Positions 11,201-24,267 of a stretch of 64,000 bases of DNA are shown here, one piece after another. The translations under genes and the position numbers were made by a program. The DNA is from Stenopsyche tienmushanensis. Taxonomy: Eukaryota; Arthropoda; Insecta; Trichoptera; Stenopsychidae. The stretch's first letter is position 1. Each line of letters starts with the position of its first letter. The stretch covers positions 434,001-498,000 of the forward strand of contig WACJ01000402.1 of the NCBI GenBank assembly GCA_008973525.1. Reading direction: 5' to 3'. The notes under the pieces were generated by a model, which saw nothing but the letters and a program-made list of their open reading frames with translations, was not told the DNA's origin and made no database searches.

Positions 11201-13264
11201 TACAATTATTAAAGGATCAAAATGTTTTAATTGTTTCCCTCTGTTTTGAGACCCTTCTTTATCGAGGTCGTTTTTAAGATGAAAGCTGGAGATAAATAAC
11301 CGCGCTTTCTGTTCGTAGACAAGAAGGACCATCGTATACTGAAAACACTCCAAATGGAATCAATCAAAATCATTATTTGAAATTACACTTTAATGATCGT
11401 TACGAATACAGTCACTCATTCGCGGACCTGATCAATTTTATTAATCACCTCAGTATTTAACTTTTTCAGACGCTCAAAACGCATTTCAGACGGTCTTGAA
11501 CTTTTTGGTGGCTAGGGAAGATGAATGACGCCACTGAAGTATTTGTGTTTTAGATTCTGGGGTATAGTGACACACCCACGTCCCATCCTACGACACGATA
11601 GAGTCTAGAAAAGCTTCTTCATCCTGTGCAAAAAGATCCATAAATTCAATTCGCACACAACTTCTTGTAACCATTTTTCCTACTCCATTTGTCCTACTTC
11701 GTGACATGTGTCGACTTATCACATCACTACCATAAACTTCCTATGGATATTCGCGGCGGTATTTTTCTGCAATGTAAAAAACGGATAACCGCACGGATCT
11801 CGCATGAACGAGAGGTGGCGAGAGCGCGCGACGACTTCTCCATCGGAAGAATTTACTGTGACTGAACAAAATGGCCGACAAACACGTGAGACCAGACAAA
11901 TTGAACGTTAGGATAAAAAATCATCGGAAATTTGAAGCAATGAGTTTATTTAGATCCAACGGTCATATTCGGCCAAGACTTTGAATCGGACCTGAACTGA
12001 TAACCCGGTTATTTTTCCCGGAATGAAAAACGTAACCGAACCGATATAAATTTATGAAAACCGGAACGAAAATCAAAAAGAATGCGAAAACATAACGGTT
12101 CAAACCCCTATATAGATCATTATAAGAGTCGTCCAACGATTCGATTTGTTGCTATAAATATAAACAAACAATAAAACCATCCGATTAAATCATAAATGCC
12201 CGCGTTTATATTTGAAACTTTTCTTCCATACAAACGGAAGAAATCTACATAGATAAGTATCTTTTGTGTGCATTTGAATAATATTATCGTATTTTATATT
12301 ACGGAATAGTTCATCATTATGATGCCCATATTAATGGCGCCAATTAGACATTTTAGAGTGCCACAGGAAGATGTTACGAAAGCGCTTTTACATCACAAAA
12401 CTACATTTCCGTGAGACAATCTCGACGCCGGCAGAAGAGATTTAGCGATTTTAATTATGGCAGCCGGCTTGATGAAATATGACCGAATCTGGTAATGTAG
12501 AAATGTAAAATCACATGGAAAGGAGCGAAATTCAACTTGATTATGTTGTCAAAAGCATTCGGAGTGCAATCGATCCGCAGATGATTATTATGCGGCACGC
12601 TGAACGTATCCAATTTCGAATTCCGAATATAATTGAAGACCGCGATGGTACCAATCCACGTATTCGATTTCCACCCCAAATTAAATCTGCCCGCGGGTGG
12701 ATATCTGGGAGGGCCAGAACGCTGACAATGTATCGGTCCGCATGCGGAAGACTCGGTTTTGCATTCAAATCTGATCCATTCGCGCCAAATAGAGATCGCT
12801 CGAAGAACGACAGATGATTTTCTATGATTCTTTTTTCGCTCTTGAGTGTCGTCCATTTTTTAAGCGTGACTGAATTCAAAGCAAAATTGCAGGTTCAATG
12901 TAATCAAACAACGGTACACGAAGACCATAGAGTTTCATTTTCTGCTTGGGTGACTTTGCCCGCCGTTTATATTTCGTAACCGACAAATATTAGCGTTTTC
13001 TCAGCGTATTAAGGAACATAATAAGAATAAGTTTTTTTTTTTTCATATTTAACTTGGCTCATTTTTTCGCAAATCGTCCAGATTAAATTGCATGTTGCGT
13101 GAGAGCCCGTTTCGTTGCCGCCTCACATTTTCCTCCTTTGTGCGTAGGAAGAAAGGCGTTGTGATCCTTCGGAATTTTTAATATCGTCGTTCCATTTCCA
13201 ACCAAATTTATAACCCAAATATATAATCGAAATATTAATCAAGGCGGAACCCAAAGTTATATAT
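11200..13264. other. No gene recognised
   Basis: Around 11,990-12,115 there is a degenerate CCGGTT/AACCGGAACG-rich stretch related to repeats near 48,835, 49,505 and 51,670. Overlapping open frames on both strands at 12,455-12,880 look like chance in a locally GC-richer patch. Confidence 0.35.
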
Positions 13265-13750
13265 TAGATGCCCTTGCCGACTTTGATAGACGTCTGTTTG
13301 AACTCAGTTTGTATCCAGACACGGTGAAAACAGCATCTCCGTAAGTTTTTTTTTTTAAGAACTATTGGTCAATAATATTGTCCAAAAAAATGTTATTTTT
13401 GTTGAGGGTAAAATGTCAAAACAGACCAACATTACATTCAGCAGTATAAGTTAACACCGAATTATAATTGGGGATGAAACATGGGTTGTTTATGAGAACA
13501 TCAACAACAATGGCTTTCGCTGAGAAATAAACCATTTCCTACTCCGAAGCCCGGATAGACGACCCGCAGTCTAATTGCAGATTTATATTGTCAGCAACTG
13601 ATGTCCAAAATCATATTTGTACATATTTAGACTCAAATTTTTTTAGAAGAATTGAAAAACTCGAAAACCTGTTGGAAATAGTAGGTATTAATGAAGGAAA
13701 TTATATTTTGTAAGATTTTCTAAATTAAAATTAAAAAACTAATTATTTTA
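13265..13750 (+). pseudogene. Mariner transposase relic
   Basis: After the CCTTGCCGACTTTGATAG leader shared with 478-660, the plus strand at about 13,460-13,660 reads GDETWVVYENINNN and later a segment like the mariner QLYRL region. GDETWVVYEN matches the first catalytic-Asp motif (GDEKWVxYDN) of cecropia-type mariners. Multiple stops and frameshifts follow. Confidence 0.6.
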
Positions 13751-13769
13751 TTCATACATCTAATATTAG

Positions 13770-13890
13770 CCCTTTAATGAGTATGCACTCATATGTTGAG
13801 TGCGCATTTGAGGGATTCAAAGAGAGTATGTTTGAACAGGTGGTGTGCAGCATTCCACAATGTTTTATTTTCAATGCCATGCTTCTATTT
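13770..13890 (+). repeat. CCCTTTRATGAGTA-family TTAA element, end
   Basis: CCCTTTAATGAGTATGCACT is followed by CATATGTTGAGTGCGC. This is the same terminus and subterminal near-palindrome (ACTCA-TATG-TTGAGTGC) found at 15,298 and at the right end of the 50,223-50,348 element. The preceding tetramer TTAG is a degraded TTAA. Confidence 0.45.
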
Positions 13891-14094
13891 ATAATACAAT
13901 AAGTACCAAAAGTGATCATATTTGAGAGACTATTGTGGGAATGAGTCTGTCTAAAAAAAAATGCGTGCAAACAATCGGTAGTGCCAAATATACGTACCGT
14001 TTTTACACTTCTGTTTAGAACAGTTTAAAAAAAATAAAGGGCGTTTGTTTTGTAATGGTTTTTTTTTTGCAATACGCTCTGATACAGTCATTGT

Positions 14095-14360
14095 TCTGTT
14101 TATTCTGACCAATTTTGCCATCTGGACGTGTACAATTTTCGCAGAAAAGTGCAGAAAGTGATTTCGATCGGGCAATTTTTCGTTGCTGGATGAAACAGGT
14201 TGTGGAAGGTCTAACACACTGAATAACGACGTTCTACAAGATTTTATGGAGACAAATCCAGGTCTTTCAAGCAATAAACGCAAAGGGCAATGGATCAAAA
14301 AAAGGACAACGAGCACAAAGTCAGGCTCAAATTGGTTTGCATCCAAGAAAAGAGATGTTT
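14095..14360 (+). pseudogene. Mariner transposase N-terminal relic
   Basis: The plus strand encodes FRSGNFSLLDETGCGRSN, then LNNDVLQDFMETNPG. This is the hinge between the two helix-turn-helix motifs of mariner transposases (usual form FRSGNFSLEDEPRSGRPSELDNDVLKALVEANP). An in-frame stop just upstream and the loss of recognisable sequence after about 14,280 mark it as dead. Confidence 0.65.
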
Positions 14361-15293
14361 TGTCGGGTTTTTAAGGAATTTCTCGTTGAAATTCGTCCAG
14401 AACTCATCAATATACATACACAGTTTCATCTTGCACCACGACAACCATCTAAAAAATTAGAGAATTTGAATTTGGAGGATGTAAAGAACTGTTCGAAAAA
14501 ACGTTTTCTGCTTCCAAATCGACTTTTTTATTGCGTCAGACCCGGCTTAACCATGAAAATTCGCATCGCTATCATATCAAAAAAATCTCCAGGATTCAAA
14601 TAGAGACATTTTATCACGCTCTCCTTAAAATCTGTACGTTGGCGATTCGTCGCTTTTGAATTTTAAAAAGTGGTCCATTTCCAGCGAAGCAAGCGGAATA
14701 TAACTCGATGCTGAAAAACACGACATTAAAACAAAATGAGTCGATAAAGCGGTGTGCTGTAAGCATTACAAAAATCTCAACGACCAAAATGAACATTAGC
14801 GGCGTACATATTACGAACCTAACGTTACTTTTTCCACGCAACCTACTTCTTATTTTGCAAAAAAGTCATCATGCACGTTTCCCATGATGAATCATCATCA
14901 CAGAATATTTACAAAAAAAAAACGTTGTGAAAGCGGTCACGATTTTATAATCTCATCAACTTTGACATGTTATACTCGCATGCCAAAAATCAATTGCATC
15001 ACAAGCGGAAAAGCTTCGGAGCACTTGGAGCTTCATTGAGTCAAAAAGAAACGATTACAGCCACTAGTGTGTAATCAATCGTACGTACTTAATTATGGTG
15101 CAAAATATGGCATGGTAGAACTTACGAAATACTTTATTGATTTATAGAACTTAATAAGAGTCGTTTCGAAAAGGCCATTACGAAAGATCGACGCAATCGT
15201 CGATATCAATTTCGACGATGATTGAGCAGATTAAATTAATCGCATCATAATGAAATCCAAATTAATGCATACACTGCACTAAAAAATGTCTAT

Positions 15294-15415
15294 TTAACCC
15301 TTTGATGAGTATTCACTCACATGTTGCGTTCGAGTGAGCCAGAGAGGGTATGCACGCACATAGGTCGGGCAGAACTCCATAGCGCTTTATTTACAATGCT
15401 GCTGCAATATTATCA
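15294..15415 (+). repeat. CCCTTTGATGAGTA-family TTAA element, partial
   Basis: TTAA at 15,294-15,297 is followed by CCCTTTGATGAGTATTCACT and CACATGTTGCGTTCGAGTGA. The body (GGGCAG..CTCCATAGCGCTTTA.TTACAATG) also occurs on the minus strand at 58,325-58,432, so this is a repeat family with at least two long copies in the window. Confidence 0.6.
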
Positions 15416-17540
15416 ATTAAATATCCAATTAAGTTTTATGAACACAGAATCAATAAAATAGAAAACATTAAAGTCACTAATCCAAAGGGTTAACGGATAT
15501 TTGTTTCCGTGAAAACGCTTGACTCGATAAAATATCATAAATCGCGCGATAAAGCGATAAAAAGCACAGATTTGTGCGGACGGTACTTGTAATATTTGTA
15601 AAATTTTTAATTTCGGGTAAAGTTCTATGAATAACAACGAGTAATAAAATCGCATAAAATCGCTGCTGACACGCAGGTTCATTTTTCTTTCGGACCGTGG
15701 TAATGCCGTGCGGTGGGATGGAATTGATCGAATTCTACTAGAAATACTGTCTTCTTTCAACTATTTTTTTACATATCTATGAGGCAATGTGTCTGAAGGA
15801 CGACAGAAGATGTCACATTTAATCTGGCGAATTGAATATGCACAGATCATATTCAATGGCGTGAATGCAGAAATTTCCAAAAAATATCAAATTCAAATTT
15901 AACCAGCTTTGTGATGATGGTTATCATCAATTTCCATATAAAATTGTCGAAATTACCTTTCAAGGTCCCACTGCGAACAATGAGGCTTTACATGCCGCGA
16001 ATGTGCCAAAAGCATGACGCATTTACCATCAAGGATAAATTTAAAATTGAATTAACAACTCTTCAAAAACGGCACAAATTCAAGATTGTATCGATGACAT
16101 TTCACGACTGCAAATAGGTGCAGTCTTCTCCGGCAATGTTAACGCCTAAAACGTGTACGGCAAAAAAACTGATTCAAAGGTAAGCAATGTACGGGAAGAA
16201 GGCTTCCACGTGCAGACTGGACAGACTGATGACTCGGAAGATAACAGGGGCACGTACATTTGAACGTCTAAGGACTCGCTAATCAATTATGCAAAGCGCC
16301 ATTAAAGAGGAACGAGCAGAATCGACAAATGCGTGGACAAGACGGAAGCGCCAGCTTTCAGCTGTGGATCGCTAATGATCGAGTTCGAGGGGTTTAAGAA
16401 GGTCGGGTCGGATAACGGTGGATCGTCTGCGACTTTCGAAGATTGCGAGAGGGAGTGAAATCGAAGAATCCATGCTGCAAGATCGGAACGACAGTCGTGA
16501 GGAGGCAATAATAGCAATATCGTAATCCAGAGTGCTGCGAACCGAGTTCCCTTTCGTTGCGGCACCTTGCACTGCTGCAACTGCAGATAACGCAACGCCA
16601 GCAATTGCACGATCATTCCATCCGAGCCTCTGTCCAAATCTGAACAGCGGTCGTCGTCTGCTTCATCAGCAAGAGCGTTCGGTCCTGTGGCTCGCCACTG
16701 CACGATGGTGTAAATTTGCTTCTGCAACTGGTGTTGCTGCGGCTGCGAGAGCTCAATATTTTAAACGTTGTTAGTCGTGAGACGTATCCAGGTCATCGAA
16801 CAAACGGTCCAATCGAAAGGGAGGTGAGAATGGCGCGAAAAATATCAAAACAATATCTGGATACCTACTATAGGACATTGGAAAGTTGCACGCCTCAAGA
16901 AGATATATATTTATCATATCAGCAGTTTCCCTTTGTAATTAATTGCTCTTTTAACCGATCTCCCATTGTTTCCACGAGAGCCGTCTCTCGTTCTATAATT
17001 ACGTCAGCGGGAGATCATACGGTCGCGTTCTTTTTCTTGCGTCTGATGACATGGTGTCAGGACGCAAATAGTCTCCAGAGCGGTCCATTCGGAGACGAAC
17101 AGATGGCTAATGAAATGTTCCACCATATGACATTGTCGGTTCACTTGGTGCAGTTATCTAACCGTGGATTGCTTTCGTCTCGCTGCAAAAACAATGACAC
17201 GAGTGTTCCAGCGGCAGAAGCAAGAAGAAAGGAGAACATACATCATCGAGACGATAATAAAATAACCGCAAACGATCAAAACGTGTACTTCGCGTACGCA
17301 CATCCGAGCTGATTAATGGCCTCCACTTGAAGCAAAGTGCTTCTGCGAAACCCTCAAATAGTCAGAAATTCAAATCAGAAACACAAAGCAGGTGCACTAA
17401 GTACGATATCAACATCAAAGAAAACATTTTCGAAAAGCTGGAATTCACAAGAAATCCGAAGGGTTAACACATATTTTGCTGAAAATTTATCGCAATCCCG
17501 ATCCCGTTTATAATAATATAAAGGGTACCGAAAAATAATA
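15416..17540. other. No gene recognised; GC-richer patch with long open frames
   Basis: Between about 16,300 and 17,310 the composition is more balanced, and open frames of 141 codons (minus, 16,302-16,727) and 198 codons (plus, 16,716-17,312) occur. Neither resembles a family I know. In a patch of this composition frames of that size can arise by chance, so I do not annotate them as genes. Confidence 0.35.
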
Positions 17541-17549
17541 TCATTGTAT

Positions 17550-17866
17550 TCATTGAGCCGCCAAGACTATCATAGCAATGGTCAACTAAATAAGTTGACC
17601 GCGCTAGAAATGTTGAAGAATATCCACAAAAAGGTATTGGATGACCATCGATTGATAGTGCGTGAGCTGGCGACAGACACAATAGACATTTCAAAAAGCG
17701 CTGCATATCGCACATTGACTGAAAACTTGGACATGGGAAAGCTATGCGCAAGATGGATGCCGCGTTTGCTCACAATGGAACAAAAACGGTGTCGTGAGAA
17801 TGTTCGAATCGAGCGATTTGGCGATGTTTCACAAACTTTACACTTGTGGCATGCAAATTTTGATTA
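17550..17866 (+). pseudogene. Mariner transposase HTH and linker fragment
   Basis: The open frame reads KKVLDDHRLIVRELATD, then ISKSAAYRTLTENLDMGKLC, then ARWMPRLLTMEQK. This is the second helix-turn-helix plus linker of mariner transposases (KKVLDDRRLKVRELAE..ISK....ILTENLGMRKLCARWVPRLLT). The frame is open, but after MEQK the sequence no longer aligns and the catalytic domain is absent. Confidence 0.75.
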
Positions 17867-17995
17867 AACTGATCCTGCATAAAATGTGTTAATTGAGCTC
17901 TGACAAACTTATCAAATGTAACGTCTCTATATTAATACTATTTTTGCTATGCGAGGACGATCAAAATGCATTTTTTTGCATCCGACTTAGCCCTC

Positions 17996-18551
17996 TTAAC
18001 CTTTTCGTTAGTGAGCAAATTTAAAATCGATGAAGTCGTTGTTGTCATAATCGCTTTACACCGATTACTTTCTGTCAGCTCCTAATCAGCGTAAGACAAT
18101 CTTCAATTCGAGGCAGAGTCAATTGTAAATAAGCACTGTTGATAGCATACAAGACCACGTCATTTCTTTACATAAACAATGCACAAAAAATCGATTCATT
18201 TGCTCCTCCTTTAGAAGGAAATGATAATTGAACAAAGACTCATTCAACACGCAGCGAAGAACGGCAAGCAGTTAAATAAACAAACACTCTCGATAACACA
18301 CAATATTCGGTCATTTCTTTGCGTAAACAAATAACACACTTGAAATCGAAATCATTATAAGTCGATAAATTTGGGCTTAACGATCTATACAATCATGCGA
18401 TGCATATGAAGAAGCTCTCCGTCTCAGTCTCCCGAACTGCGCTAAGTTCTCTCTGTCTCTGTCCGCCTCGGAGCTTCAATGCACAAGAGTGCTCTTTCTG
18501 AATAGTGAAGGTCAAAACGGATATTTCCGTAAGTACTCCCATACAGGTTAA
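17996..18551 (-). mobile_element. 548-bp TTAA (piggyBac-like) element, copy A
   Basis: The element body 18,000-18,547 is flanked by TTAA at 17,996-17,999 and 18,548-18,551. It is the reverse complement of 60,400-60,926 over essentially its whole length; shared stretches include ACTTTCTGTCAGCTCCTAAT and GGGCTTAACGATCTATACAA. The termini begin CCTTTT and, on the other end, CCTGTATGGGAGTACTT. TTAA duplication and CC-starting ends are typical of piggyBac-like elements. There is no transposase inside. It sits within a GATATATC repeat: the outer flanks CCCTC and TGCCAAACAACG would rejoin to the order seen at 7734-7752. Confidence 0.75.
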
Positions 18552-18616
18552 TGCCAAACAACGATATATCGTCATTGGCAATTCTTGCATAAAGTGCCAA
18601 CGGCGATATATCGCTC
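18552..18616. repeat. GATATATC hairpin repeat, copy 2
   Basis: It contains the two perfect palindromes ACGATATATCGT (18,561-18,572) and GCGATATATCGC (18,603-18,614), separated by a GGCAATTCTTGCATAAAGTGCC spacer that can itself partly pair. It directly follows the TTAA of the 548-bp element. Confidence 0.65.
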
Positions 18617-19401
18617 CGTACGAGCAAAGCACCTTAAGCGATACGAGCATGGAGCTGGACAAATGATAATAAAAATAAATAAATATAGGATAATATATAA
18701 GCGATTGACCACTGCAGTCCAATCGCATAAAATAGATGGAAGACGGACTGAAATACAAACTGAATCTTTACCCAACATTAGACATCAGATGATGATGAAT
18801 AGCAAAAGGTAATCGCAGCGGCATTGAGATGAGCCCAACAAAGGATTTAATGATACATCGTGTATTAAACGTCTGGGTTTAGGTTGTTAATGACCGATTT
18901 AATTACTTGAAATTCGGTATTAACCCATGAATGCGAAAGACAGACACACGAATAAGCCAATTTAAATCAATTTAACTTCTCTCGATGAACCTTCAAAAGA
19001 AATTTCACATTGGCCGTCAAACGATTCCGATCCTAATAAGAGGTCACCAATTGACTCTCCAACCACGTGGGCCCAGGACGTTCAACTTCATCTAGAAATT
19101 GTATAAAATACACACAACATCCCATACGTCACAACATATGACTAATTACGTCCAATTATTCACGTCGTCTGTGCTTGATGCCGTCTGCTGCAGACATCAG
19201 CGTGGATGTTGAAAAAATGCATCCTTGCAGATTCCAGACTCCCCATTAAGTCATTAAGTCATCGTCCCTGCTATAAAATTACGCAACCATTAAGGAAGTA
19301 CTGGACAAAATATAGCGATACTCCAGTCGAAAAATACTTTCTTGATAATTATAATTTAATTACTAGTCATTACGAGCTTTAGTTTAAGCACTCAAGCGCC
19401 G

Positions 19402-19421
19402 GCGACTCACCGGTGAGTCGC
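19402..19421. repeat. 20-bp palindrome GCGACTCACCGGTGAGTCGC
   Basis: A perfect 20-bp palindrome, 16 bases after a TTAA at 19,384-19,387. The same core occurs at 1112 and 37,086. The spacing to TTAA is like that in the 37,071 element, so this may be one end of a related degraded element. Confidence 0.65.
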
Positions 19422-20526
19422 TATGTTTTATCTTACATATATTGGTGAATCCAAAATCACATTTTAATTGATCCTAAGCCCCAAACAAAATAATGCAGTG
19501 TACGGATTTTACGCAATTTCTAGGAACGATTGTGAAATGTCTGCGCTGGTTTTCGTGCAACCAGCCTGAGGAAAAACGATTCAGTTTTTAGCGATTCGAG
19601 CAAACGAACGACAGGAACATAACACGGGAAGTAATGTCGATCGATTAAAAACTGGTTTGAATCGATTTTAGCAAATTAGTCCATATCGAGAGAAAACGTC
19701 GCTACTAGCTTAAGAGCTCGACGTTCGTGGACAGAATCCAAAATGCAAGAAGCGATATATTGAATTAACGAAATAATTCAGATTCGTTTCTCACGTCGAA
19801 AGCAATTTCCGTGCAATAAATTTCAATATTGTTTCAAAATGCTCACCAGTTGCATACGAAACGAGTATGCAAATGGATACATACAAACATACAGAGATTA
19901 CGTCTGGCTAAACTTTTCCCGCCCGGCATAAAAACCATCGAGTGCAATTATACAATGCATTCGAATGCAAAAAGAGTCACCATTCCTGGATTGCATAAGG
20001 CATGCAATCCATATCTATCCAACGATACCACAAAATCCAAGATGCTCGAGAGATTCGGCGCCATCCGCGCAGACCCTTTGTCGAATCGAAACAACAGTTG
20101 GATTTAATTTCATGTTAAAGACGTGATGTATATTCATAACGGTAGAGCAATTAAAAGCACGCATTCGTAATGTGGACGAATAAACCGGTTAAGAATTCGT
20201 CAGTCGAGGAAATATTTTTAAACCACATATTTCAAAAAAATGGAAATCACAGGTAGCTGTTAAGAATGCAATTATGCACCATAAATACATGTTAAAACGG
20301 AGTACAAAATAATGGAAATTTATGTCTGTCTGTTCCCAAGCATAGCTTCTTGAGATAATTGAATCTCTAGAATTGATCTCAATATAAAAATAGGATTAGT
20401 TTTGAACCTCTCCGGGATGAAGCATAACGCATCGAGGTCATGAAAACCAATCGGGAGGTCGTGGACATGTACGGACCCACCGTCTTCTTTGGGCATATGA
20501 TGGATTGATTGGGCAAGACAAAGCGA
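19422..20526. other. No gene recognised
   Basis: Only short open frames without recognisable features are present. Confidence 0.4.
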
Positions 20527-21295
20527 AAATGGCTGAATCCACAAATTAAAAATAAAAAGTCATCGTTCATGTTTCAAGTGGATACCGCATTTGCTCACAG
20601 TCGATCAAAAACAACGCGTCCACAATTCAGAGCGCTGTTTGAAGCTGTATCAGCACAATAAAAAGGATATTTTAATGCAGTATGTGACAATGGATGAAAG
20701 ATGGATCCATCGCTACACTCCAGAGTCAAATCGGCAATCAACTGAGTGGACAGCAACCGGCGAAAGTCGCCCAAAGCGACCAAAAACAAATTTCAGCTGA
20801 TAAGGTTTTGGACTCCCGAATTTTGCGATATTTTACTAATCGATTACCTTGAGAAACGGAGGGATTCAAATATAATCCGAAATTTTACTGTACAAATGTA
20901 TTAGGCAAACGTATGTATTACAAATGTATCATCGACAAAACGAATAGGATGGGTATTTGAGATAGGATGGGTACCGCACGCCTTCATCAAACACTACAAA
21001 AATAAGCAACAACACAATGTTCGTATTTTCCGTACATCCCGACAGGATCAAGAAGTTTCCTAACCGATAGAATAAATACATTAATAATGAAGGGAACTAT
21101 GCAGAAAAATAAGATACTCCATTAATAAATTTGTATTGACGGAAGAAATTATAATCCCAAATTAAGGAGAAACAGTGCTCCTTCAGCAAGACAAGTCGTT
21201 CGCAACAATGGCAAAATTGCACGAATTGCACTTTGAATTGCTTCCCCATCCATTGTATTCGCTTATATTGATGGACAAAGTAAAATGTTACCCAA
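20527..21295 (+). pseudogene. Mariner transposase, interrupted relic
   Basis: The 5' part (20,527-20,800) encodes LTVDQKQRVHNSERCLKLY and YVTMDERWIHRYTPESNR, with catalytic Asp present but the following Glu changed to Arg (MDERW). About 375 bp later, near 21,175-21,290, the plus strand reads LLQQDKSFATMAKLHELHF and ELLPHPLYS, which is the second catalytic-Asp region (usual HQDNARPH...LPHPPYSPDL). The intervening 20,860-21,170 carries GGGATTCAAATATAATCC, resembling the terminus of the element at 5323, so another mariner-type insertion may split this copy. Confidence 0.65.
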
Positions 21296-21299
21296 AAGT

Positions 21300-24265
21300 T
21301 GTTTTATTAGTCATCCTACGAACTTATTGAGTGATGTATAAGGTGGGTAGAAATGCGTATTTCGTAGCTTTAGACAAAGTCCACGCAAATCGAAGATCGA
21401 TTGTCCTACTCCATGCATTGGATCGATGTGGAAAATCCGATTGAGACCACATATCAACGTCGTCTTTTGACCCTTTGAGGCAAGCACAGTGCTGTCATAA
21501 GATAACCGGCATTCAATTCGGCAACATTCTCAAATGCAATTCTATGAGCAACCAAATCTGCAGATGCCCAGGCGTATAAAGCAATAAAGCAAGCGCTCCA
21601 ACTCTTCGCGGAATCTTCAAGCCCATTATAAAAGCCATTATTTAATACGAACCGAACAGTGCACCTCGGAAGAAAAACGCTTCCTTTGTCGTGGATTTTT
21701 CGCATATTTAAATGTCAATGGCCTCCGACCACAATTCATCAAGGATTGTGGCGTAAATGCTGCCAAATCGTCACAAATCTTCTTTCTTCCCATGCTATTC
21801 GATGCGCGTCTGCCATGGGACATTCGCAAATGACTATTATCCACAATCGAAAGTGAATAAAGTACCCAGTTTTCTTATACGCCTAGTTGAGTGCATTCAT
21901 TAGCCATCTGCCCGAGAAAGTGTAAAGCGTGGAGACCATTTCGACACAATGCCCGACTAAGTCAAAAACAATAACAGAGCGTAGGACGACGCATCCGAAG
22001 ACCAGACGAAGAGACGCAACCAATTAATAAGCAGAGGCGGGGAATTTAAGCGACGACGTCTCGGACTCCTCGGACAACCCACGCTCGCACAACACGTGCC
22101 TCGTCATACAATTTTCGATCCAGCCCTTATCTTCCCGACTTGTTTGCTTCAATCTCCACGACTGTTGACTTAGGACCACATCCTGTCTCTTATAATCCGA
22201 GCAGATTAAATAAGAGCCCGCGTTCGGGTCATTCGCGCGGAGGCGCCAAGTTTATTACGCCGGGAGATAAGATTACATCTGGAAGAGATTCCGTCCAACA
22301 AACAAATCCAATCACATTATCATCGTTATTTACCCTTCAAAGTTCACGGGCTGCTCTCGTATTCCACCTGGAGGATGTGGCCTCTCAAAGATGCCGTCGT
22401 TGTAAAAAGCCGCTCCATGTACTATTATCCCGCTTATTATTCCAGGGATGTTGTCGAGGTCGCGTCCTAATATAACGAATCGCTTCCAGAATTACAATCG
22501 AGAATTAAAGCGTCCACTTTATTCTTTGGAGAATTTATTTCAAAGAACGCAATTGCAAATGGTAATCAGGATAGCACCATTGCTGATTTCATTTGATCCC
22601 GAAAACTCACAAAATTAGCAGTTTGTGTTATATCCTAAACAGCGATATTTTCGATGTAGAAAAGTATTCGCGTATTTTGAGATCTTATGTTTGAGCTCAG
22701 ATTGTGCCCACAAAATATGCAAAACATGCCACCGCATCAAATACACAATTTTCGACTGAAGTTCAACGTCTATGTATCGCTGTGTCGCATTTTTGGCGAA
22801 AATTTCGCGCAATGATATAAAGATATAACGTGTAATTGTGATGTGTATTAAGTATTTTTTTGCATTTATCTATGACTCGATCAATGACGGTTGAAATATT
22901 TTGATATCAATGACATTCAATGTCTTGGAGCTTTTATACCAGCGATTTTTTGCTCGGGCAACATGTTTCAGATGGGATTGTTTTATAGTCCCAGGATCAA
23001 TTACCATCAGATAACACGACTCGAGTCTTAAAAGCGTTCCAAATTTTATGGTTTTTTTAAAGTCACTAAAATATATATGAGAGCTCCGAAACAACATCCA
23101 CGTTCAGATGTCAAGGATTGTATACCATCAGGAAAGTCTGTTACTTAAATGTTTACGTTGCAGCAGGCGGACGATCGTTAAAATAAGTCGATTATGCACT
23201 CTGGATGTCAGTCACCTGAAGACGAATATGTTGGGCATTCGTCCGGCCCAGTTCACAAAGAAAGGTCGTCGCATCTCGGTTTCAAAATAGAACGCGCCCA
23301 ACGTGTGATCAGTGGTTGTTGGACAAACGTCGGCGATCAGCTATACGACCTTAGGGTCGAAATCTTGCAAGCGATCCAGATCCGATGGATCAACGTGGCA
23401 CACGTGAGACCGCAACGACCGCAGACCTCGGATCTTGCAACTTTTTATTGGGTGCAATTGTACGAAAGCCATTAGTCGACGGTGTGATTGATAGTCTCCC
23501 TACCCGGGCTAGCAAGGATCGTGTCCAGAATTTTTTGCACGACGATTAGCCAAATCGGCCTTAAACTTTCGATCTGCAGAATATAGCAAGCATGACATTG
23601 CCGTCGAAGCAGCAACGAGTGAAAGCCGTCGAGCTGGGCGATGACGACTGTGCCCAAAGTGACGAATGAGTCACGCCATAATGGGGTCGTATTGATCTAA
23701 AACAATTTGCACCTGAGCAATGGTCCATTGGTCGTGATCTTACCAGTGCTGGAAGGTCAGCATCGATTACCGACAACTTCTTGCAGGTTCCCGTCACTTT
23801 TTAATGGGCAGCAAATCAGCAAATGCTCATTCATCAGCACTTCCAATTAACAATATTTCGACACGAGCTCGAGCAGTTCTGCTGCTCCTTGATGGTTTTC
23901 GAGTGGTACTCTTTAACCCCCTGAGCGACGTTTTATTGCCGTTCTTAAATAAACCGACAACTCCTCTCAGTCGAGTCTTCCGGAGCTGTTGAACATTTTA
24001 GTTAATCGAGCGGACTGTGCTTGGGGATATATTTTTAGAAACCGGTAATGACACCAGAAATGATACTCGAGGGTATATTAGTCGAAAGATTGTACAAAAC
24101 CAAGATGCAGACGACCAAACTTAGCAGAAAAAATACACAACATATCACTCAATAAGTTCGTAGGATGCGATATAGTTGGCACCAATATTAACAAATTCAT
24201 AAGATTAAAATGAAAAAATAGTAAAATTAAGTTGCGTTATCAGATGGCATTATATTCACCGTGTT
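21300..24265. other. No gene recognised
   Basis: Patches of more balanced composition (21,960-22,480 and 23,100-24,000) hold short open frames on both strands, none of which I recognise. I see no splice-supported exon. Confidence 0.35.
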
Positions 24266-24267
24266 GT

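Noticed and set aside
12455..12879. Three overlapping open frames of 100-133 codons
   Set aside because: Simultaneous openness on both strands points to composition, not coding.
16302..17312. Open frames of 141 (minus) and 198 (plus) codons
   Set aside because: The local composition is more balanced and frames on both strands are open. No domain, splice or start context supports a gene.
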